Below, piece by piece: positions 21,401 to 24,540 of a stretch of DNA of 24,540 nucleotides. Position numbers and translations under genes: made by a program. The notes beneath the pieces were generated by a model. That model saw nothing but the letters and a program-made list of their open reading frames with translations. It was not told the origin of the DNA and ran no database searches. The DNA comes from Evernia prunastri (Eukaryota; Ascomycota; Lecanoromycetes; Lecanorales; Parmeliaceae): positions 148,280 through 172,819 of the forward strand of contig NKYR01000089.1 of the NCBI GenBank assembly GCA_003184365.1. The letters are read 5' to 3'. Every line of letters begins with the position of its first letter. Within the stretch, counting starts at the first letter, position 1.

Positions 21401-21812
21401 TTCCATCTCTCAACCACCGGACAACGTCAGTGCTTCTATTCCCCAACCACCGGACGACCTCAGTGTTTCTATTCCTCAATCACCGGACGAGGGCGCGTTA
21501 TTCTCTCAATTTCTACGCTCCCGAAGTCCTTCAAGCTCTGGGGACGACACTATAGATGATTACGCCGGAAATACAGCTTCAAGTCCGCCGACCATAGCAC
21601 CTCAAGATACATACGTTGTCTCGGAAGATCACCCTCAGACGGCCGCTATCTTCAACCATCGCACAGTCGACCCTAAGACTGCCAAACCTCGGATCACACT
21701 TAAGTTGGGCCAGCCCAAACTTAATCCCAGACCTAAGACGTTGCGATTAAGTCAGCCAAAGCTCAAAGCTGCCTATAAGCCTAGTCGTCGAAGTCTCAGA
21801 CGAAAGTTATGA
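18467..21812 (+). CDS. DUF3435/FluG-domain tyrosine recombinase (captain-like) with C2H2-like zinc fingers
   Basis: Seven exons: 18467-18624, 18673-18964, 19022-19270, 19318-19448, 19496-19821, 19881-20535 and 20606-21812; 1005 residues with no internal stop. The recombinase core shows the expected catalytic set: R214 in CWTGARIGSF, H374-x-x-R377 in TIHAIRRSLGK, H396 in QRSQHINQRDP, and Y405 exactly nine residues later (RVYGQSYIA), the usual His/Trp-to-Tyr spacing; Y409 is the alternative. YDDTQYLLAMALADKAFYG and LRWKDEVLQLPILRK are DUF3435-type segments. After a helical linker (about 430-570) comes a Cys/His-rich array: CPVKGC near 590, C629-C632-H644-H648, C671-C674-H698-H702 and C712-C717-H730-H735. 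The C-terminal 260 residues are Ser/Pro-rich with an 11-residue repeat and a basic end. Such enzymes cut and rejoin DNA via a tyrosine-DNA link and mobilise Starship elements. The fourth intron (19449-19495) was placed by restoring the HEKLLYDDT segment. Confidence 0.85.
21390..21488 (+). repeat. 33-bp tandem repeat inside the recombinase gene (three units)
   Basis: The word CAACCACCGGAC, or a one-base variant, recurs at 21411, 21444 and 21477, a spacing of exactly 33 bp. It encodes three 11-residue units of the type VSASIPQPPDD in the disordered C-terminal region. Copy number is likely to vary among strains. Confidence 0.75.
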
Positions 21813-22128
21813 TGCAATGCTCAGCAAGACGGACAAACACGACCTATATTTTCAAAGTTTTACCTGTAGTATATAGCTCGCTCTACAGTACATTACACAT
21901 ATCTTACTGTATAAATTTCTAGTAATTTCAATTGCCTAGCTGCAAGTAATTCATCTATCAATAATCTCACTCAGCGGGCCCGGAATGCATGTCAAACCTG
22001 CACCTCTAAGTTGGTATTATTTTCGGAGCATCTACCTACCACTTTGATCCTCCTTCTCGACTAGGGTGCTATATCAAGAAGACCAGCTTCTGATACAAAG
22101 AGCGTCTCAATTTCCAGGCCAAAGTATA

Positions 22129-22999
22129 TTAAAGCCCGGTAGAACGATCCAAGTCAAGCTTTAGTCTGCTTACGAACTCATCCATCGACTTCACAGTGGT
22201 GCTTCTGAAGTAATTCGTAGTTTCCGTTAAGGTCTGTACCTGTTGCTGTAGCCTCTGATTTTCCATCCCAGCACGTTGGACTATTAACTTGAGTCGAGTT
22301 ACTTCCTCTTCAACCAACTGCTTAAGTCCTGTTACCTCTATTGCCCGGGTATTTGACTCTCCTAGTTCAGCCATTAATTTGAGGTTCTCATCCTTTAATT
22401 GTGCGATCGCGGCGGTGAAGCTGATTTCAGCGGCAGAAGTTTTCTTTTCTTTCGTTAGTCATTATTAGACAAGAATTGAGAATCACATATACTTTAGCTC
22501 CTCTTCGCTCCTCGATTACCTTACTCTCTATAGCGTCTGATACAGAGACCGGAACAGCTTCAAAGGACACACCGACTCCTCGACACAATTCCCGGTAAGC
22601 GCCAATAGAATGCTTACTTAAATGCTTCCTGAAAAGGTGTTCCTTCTCTGGTAGCGGGTGCCAGGTATACGGATCATCGGCACTCGTGATCAGCCGTACG
22701 TCTGCCGGCGCAATCAGGATCCCAAGCTTCGCTACTTCAAGGCCATTTCAGCACTCAATATTACTTCGGAAGGATATTCAAACATTACAAATATGCTCTG
22801 AGAGTTTCTGACGGCACTTTGTTCTATACATCGTACGATCTGAATTACTCGATCGAATTGCAGCCATCACGATTTCTAATTTTTGAGTAAAAATTTGCCG
22901 GCAGTGAAGGCTCGGGTTATTATCATATTTGAGAGTAAATGAAGATGGTCGAGATTTCCCATCGGGAGCCAGAAGAGAGTCAATCGGAAGCTGAACCAT
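22129..22999 (-). CDS. Unknown protein with C-terminal coiled coil
   Basis: I do not recognise a family. Three exons on the minus strand join cleanly: 22999-22789, 22731-22493 and 22443-22129 (introns GTAATG...TAG, 57 nt, and GTATAT...AAG, 49 nt, the latter with a TGACTAACG branch-like site); 254 residues. The N-terminal part (MVQLPIDSLLAPDGKSRP, then SLHCRQIFTQKLEIVMAAI) and the middle part (KLGILIAPADVRLITSADD, then HLSKHSIGAYRELCRGVGV) look like a folded, probably helical domain. Residues from about 150 on form a heptad-like coiled coil (LKQLVEEEVTRLKLIVQRA, then ENQRLQQQVQTL). No membrane segment or catalytic motif is seen. The gene is convergent with the recombinase, 316 bp from its stop. 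A 12-bp inverted repeat flanks its start codon. It may be element cargo or a DNA-binding/oligomerising accessory protein, which is inference only. Confidence 0.6.
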
Positions 23000-23030
23000 C
23001 GAGAATACGTAAAAATAGCGATGGGAAATC
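22953..23030. repeat. 12-bp inverted repeat spanning the start of the coiled-coil gene
   Basis: GATTTCCCATCG (22953-22964) and CGATGGGAAATC (23019-23030) are exact reverse complements separated by 54 bp. The minus-strand ATG at 22999 lies in the loop. By rough count an inverted repeat of this length with a spacer up to 100 bp has perhaps a one-in-seven chance of occurring somewhere in 24 kb, so it is suggestive only. Confidence 0.45.
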
Positions 23031-23362
23031 AGAAGTGGAACAGAGTGCCATTTTTGGAGGCACCAGAGGCGCGCGGAAGGCGAAAAGAATTCTTGGCGGT
23101 GGCGCGCTATCTTGGCGCACGAGAAGGAGGAGTGGGGGAGTTATCAGATACTTATACTTCCAGTAATCGGTGATAAAATCGATCGAATTATGATCAGGAG
23201 CCAGCCTATATATAAAACCTCTCGCTAGAGTAATCAATGAAACATTGCATAAAGCTGTCAATAAAATCCTCGTAATCTTGCTGATTGCGCTTCGACGCCC
23301 CGTTTCAGAGACATTGCGACGACTACGGGGAAAAGCATTGCTAACAAGATAGCCTCATCTCC
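23000..23362. other. Intergenic region between the two minus-strand cargo-like genes
   Basis: About 360 bp hold the promoter of the coiled-coil gene and the 3' flank of the SWIM gene. Small open frames on both strands (for example 22939-23166 on plus and 22980-23261 on minus) show no recognisable protein content. Confidence 0.45.
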
Positions 23363-24200
23363 CTAGATTCCATTGTTTCCATCACGACGTGACATCTGAG
23401 CGGACGGCAGGCTAGATTCGTAAGTGTCTGCAATTTCATTATATGTGATGGTGTCGTCTCCAGTGTCCTCAATTGCTGACTCGTCGGAATCCGGTTCGAG
23501 CTCATCGTTGAGATCTCTGGGCAAGGAATCGCGGCGTTGCTCGATTAGAGGATACAGAGCACTCAATCCGGAAATAACTTCTACCTGCGTTGAGTCTTGA
23601 ACACTCGTTTGTTGCCTTTCTTGTCGGTTTTCTCTTAACACAGCGTTTAAGCGTGTAAAAAGCCACTATGCAAGTTAGAGCAAGTATCATGTGAACGAGA
23701 GATTGACTCACGTAGAGGTGGGCGCATGCGGATTGTGTACTCTGATAATCTATACAGTTGCACGTAGCTCTGATCGGCTGTTGTCGTCGGATAATCGGGT
23801 CGTAAATTCGTATAGCGACTGGAACATGTAGCTGGAACGCGATATATCTATCTTGACTACTTGCCATACTTCTGAGGCTGTGAAGTATGAAACCCGCCTC
23901 AATACCATCGGCAGCACGTCTAGCAGAGATGGGGGATAAGTGTTGAGTATCATAATGAACTCCGGCATAACCGGGGATAGGTAATGCAGGTAGTACTGGA
24001 GTATGGCCAGGTGGAAAATGGGTTTCGAAGCGAGTCACCGGCATTGCGTCTGTGGTCAGGTCTCGAATAATCTGGCCAAATTTGATCTGAGCAGGAAAGT
24101 ATGAAAGATCGGAGTTGGCTGTTGCAGTAAAGTGAAGGACCTGCGAGCCTTTTATAATCAAGATACCGCCAGGCTTACTCGTTAGATGAGTGATAAAGAC
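23363..24200 (-). CDS. SWIM-type zinc-finger protein (5' end unresolved)
   Basis: Two exons are clear on the minus strand: one ending at 23712, then 23665-23363 after a 46-nt GTGAGT...TAG intron. Joining them completes a SWIM finger: CNCIDYQSTQSACAHLYW (CxC...CxH) followed by LFTRLNAVL, the usual helix after such fingers. An acidic tail follows (DELEPDSDESAIEDTGDD). SWIM fingers bind DNA or protein and are common in transposases and transposon-derived proteins. The first in-frame ATG is at 24044 (MPVTRFETHFPPGH), but the frame stays open and protein-like up to 24200 (GGILIIKG, then GSQVLHFTATANSD). At 24200 it meets a TAG that could be a splice acceptor. An ATG at 24249 opens a different frame and would need an implausible 27-nt intron. 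The gene is therefore either missing an unseen 5' exon or is frame-disrupted. It lies 363 bp upstream of the coiled-coil gene on the same strand. Confidence 0.6.
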
Positions 24201-24540
24201 CTATCGTGTGGAAGGACCGGGCCACCTGGGCCTCTTTAATTAACAACATCGGAACGTAGTCTTAGGAGCTTGAATCTAAGATGGACAGCTAGGAGCCAGT
24301 GCAGCCGTTGGAGGTAAAATGGAAGAGTCGCAGACTTAAGATGGCCCAAGCTCCCCAGCTAATGTGGAGCACGGAGGCTGAGGGCTAAGATATGACGGTC
24401 AAAGTGGAAGAAAGGGTTATGAGGGGAAGAACATGGGGATGGAATTGATTGATTGATTGATTGATTGCTTCATACTACCCAGGAGTCTTGCCTGATTGGC
24501 CGACTATGCGAGATGTGCTATCTATCAAATAATCTACCTA
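24201..24540. other. Right-edge region, upstream of the SWIM gene
   Basis: This is pyrimidine-rich on the minus strand, as a fungal promoter would be for the SWIM gene. It carries an (ATTG)6 repeat and two near copies of the word TAAGATGG (about 24277 and 24338). No gene is called. Confidence 0.45.
24444..24467. repeat. (ATTG)6 tetranucleotide repeat
   Basis: Six perfect ATTG units (24 bp) lie near the right edge of the window, upstream of the SWIM-finger gene. Confidence 0.9.

Larger units (their letters stand above)
18035..24540 (+). mobile_element. Putative 5' part of a Starship-like giant element (right end outside the window)
   Basis: The inference rests on four points: an intact DUF3435-type tyrosine recombinase, its position next to a housekeeping gene (TLG2), its orientation pointing away from that gene, and the following sparse DNA with unknown and SWIM-finger genes instead of conserved ones. 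In Starships the captain recombinase is the first gene at the 5' end and reads into the element. The left boundary lies somewhere in 18035-18466. No target-site duplication or terminal repeat can be confirmed, because the other end is not in view. It could also be a solitary recombinase gene, a Crypton-like element or a degraded element. Confidence 0.4.

Noticed and set aside
24200..24249. Joining the ATG at 24249 to the SWIM frame by a GTGGCC...TAG intron
   Set aside because: The intron would be only about 27 nt, below the workable minimum for fungal introns. Other donor/acceptor pairs tried (GTAAGC to either CAG) lead to the wrong frame.

Overview
The window is nuclear DNA of a filamentous ascomycete (Pezizomycotina). 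The evidence is short GT-AG introns of about 45-90 nt with CTAAC/CTGAC-type branch points, ascomycete-style orthologues of RTT103, CLC1, CDC37 and TLG2, expanded MFS transporters, and microsatellites between genes. I cannot fix genus or class from sequence alone. All exon models below were built by hand from splice signals and frame continuity.

Left part (1-10.6 kb): a triose-phosphate/nucleotide-sugar type transporter (minus); a type II membrane glycosyltransferase-like protein (plus); a Dal5/allantoate-permease-type MFS transporter with six exons (plus); and a sugar-porter MFS transporter with a long cytosolic N-terminus (plus). These look like independent accessory genes separated by 0.65-1.3 kb of repeat-bearing, AT-rich DNA. 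They do not form an obvious biosynthetic cluster.

Middle part (11-18 kb): a compact housekeeping block. It holds RTT103 (RNA polymerase II CTD-interacting termination factor, minus), divergent from CLC1 (clathrin light chain, plus), then CDC37 (Hsp90 kinase co-chaperone, plus), a roughly 1.1 kb stretch with a possible relic gene, and TLG2 (syntaxin-16-type Qa-SNARE, minus). CLC1 and TLG2 both act in trans-Golgi/endosome traffic.

Right part (18.0-24.5 kb): the character changes. Head-to-head with TLG2, 432 bp away, lies an intact seven-exon gene for a 1005-residue DUF3435/FluG-domain tyrosine recombinase. It keeps a plausible R / HxxR / H / Y catalytic set and ends in a C2H2-like zinc-finger array and a basic tail. 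It points rightwards into sparse DNA that carries two minus-strand genes of no obvious housekeeping role: a 254-residue unknown protein with a C-terminal coiled coil, and a SWIM zinc-finger protein whose 5' end I could not resolve. A lone DUF3435 recombinase beside a housekeeping gene and facing cargo-like genes is the layout expected for the 5' ('captain') end of a Starship giant transposon. The far end would lie beyond this window, so the element is an inference. This is the part most worth following up. A second notable item is a perfect 12-bp-stem hairpin that contains the start codon of the Dal5-type transporter.
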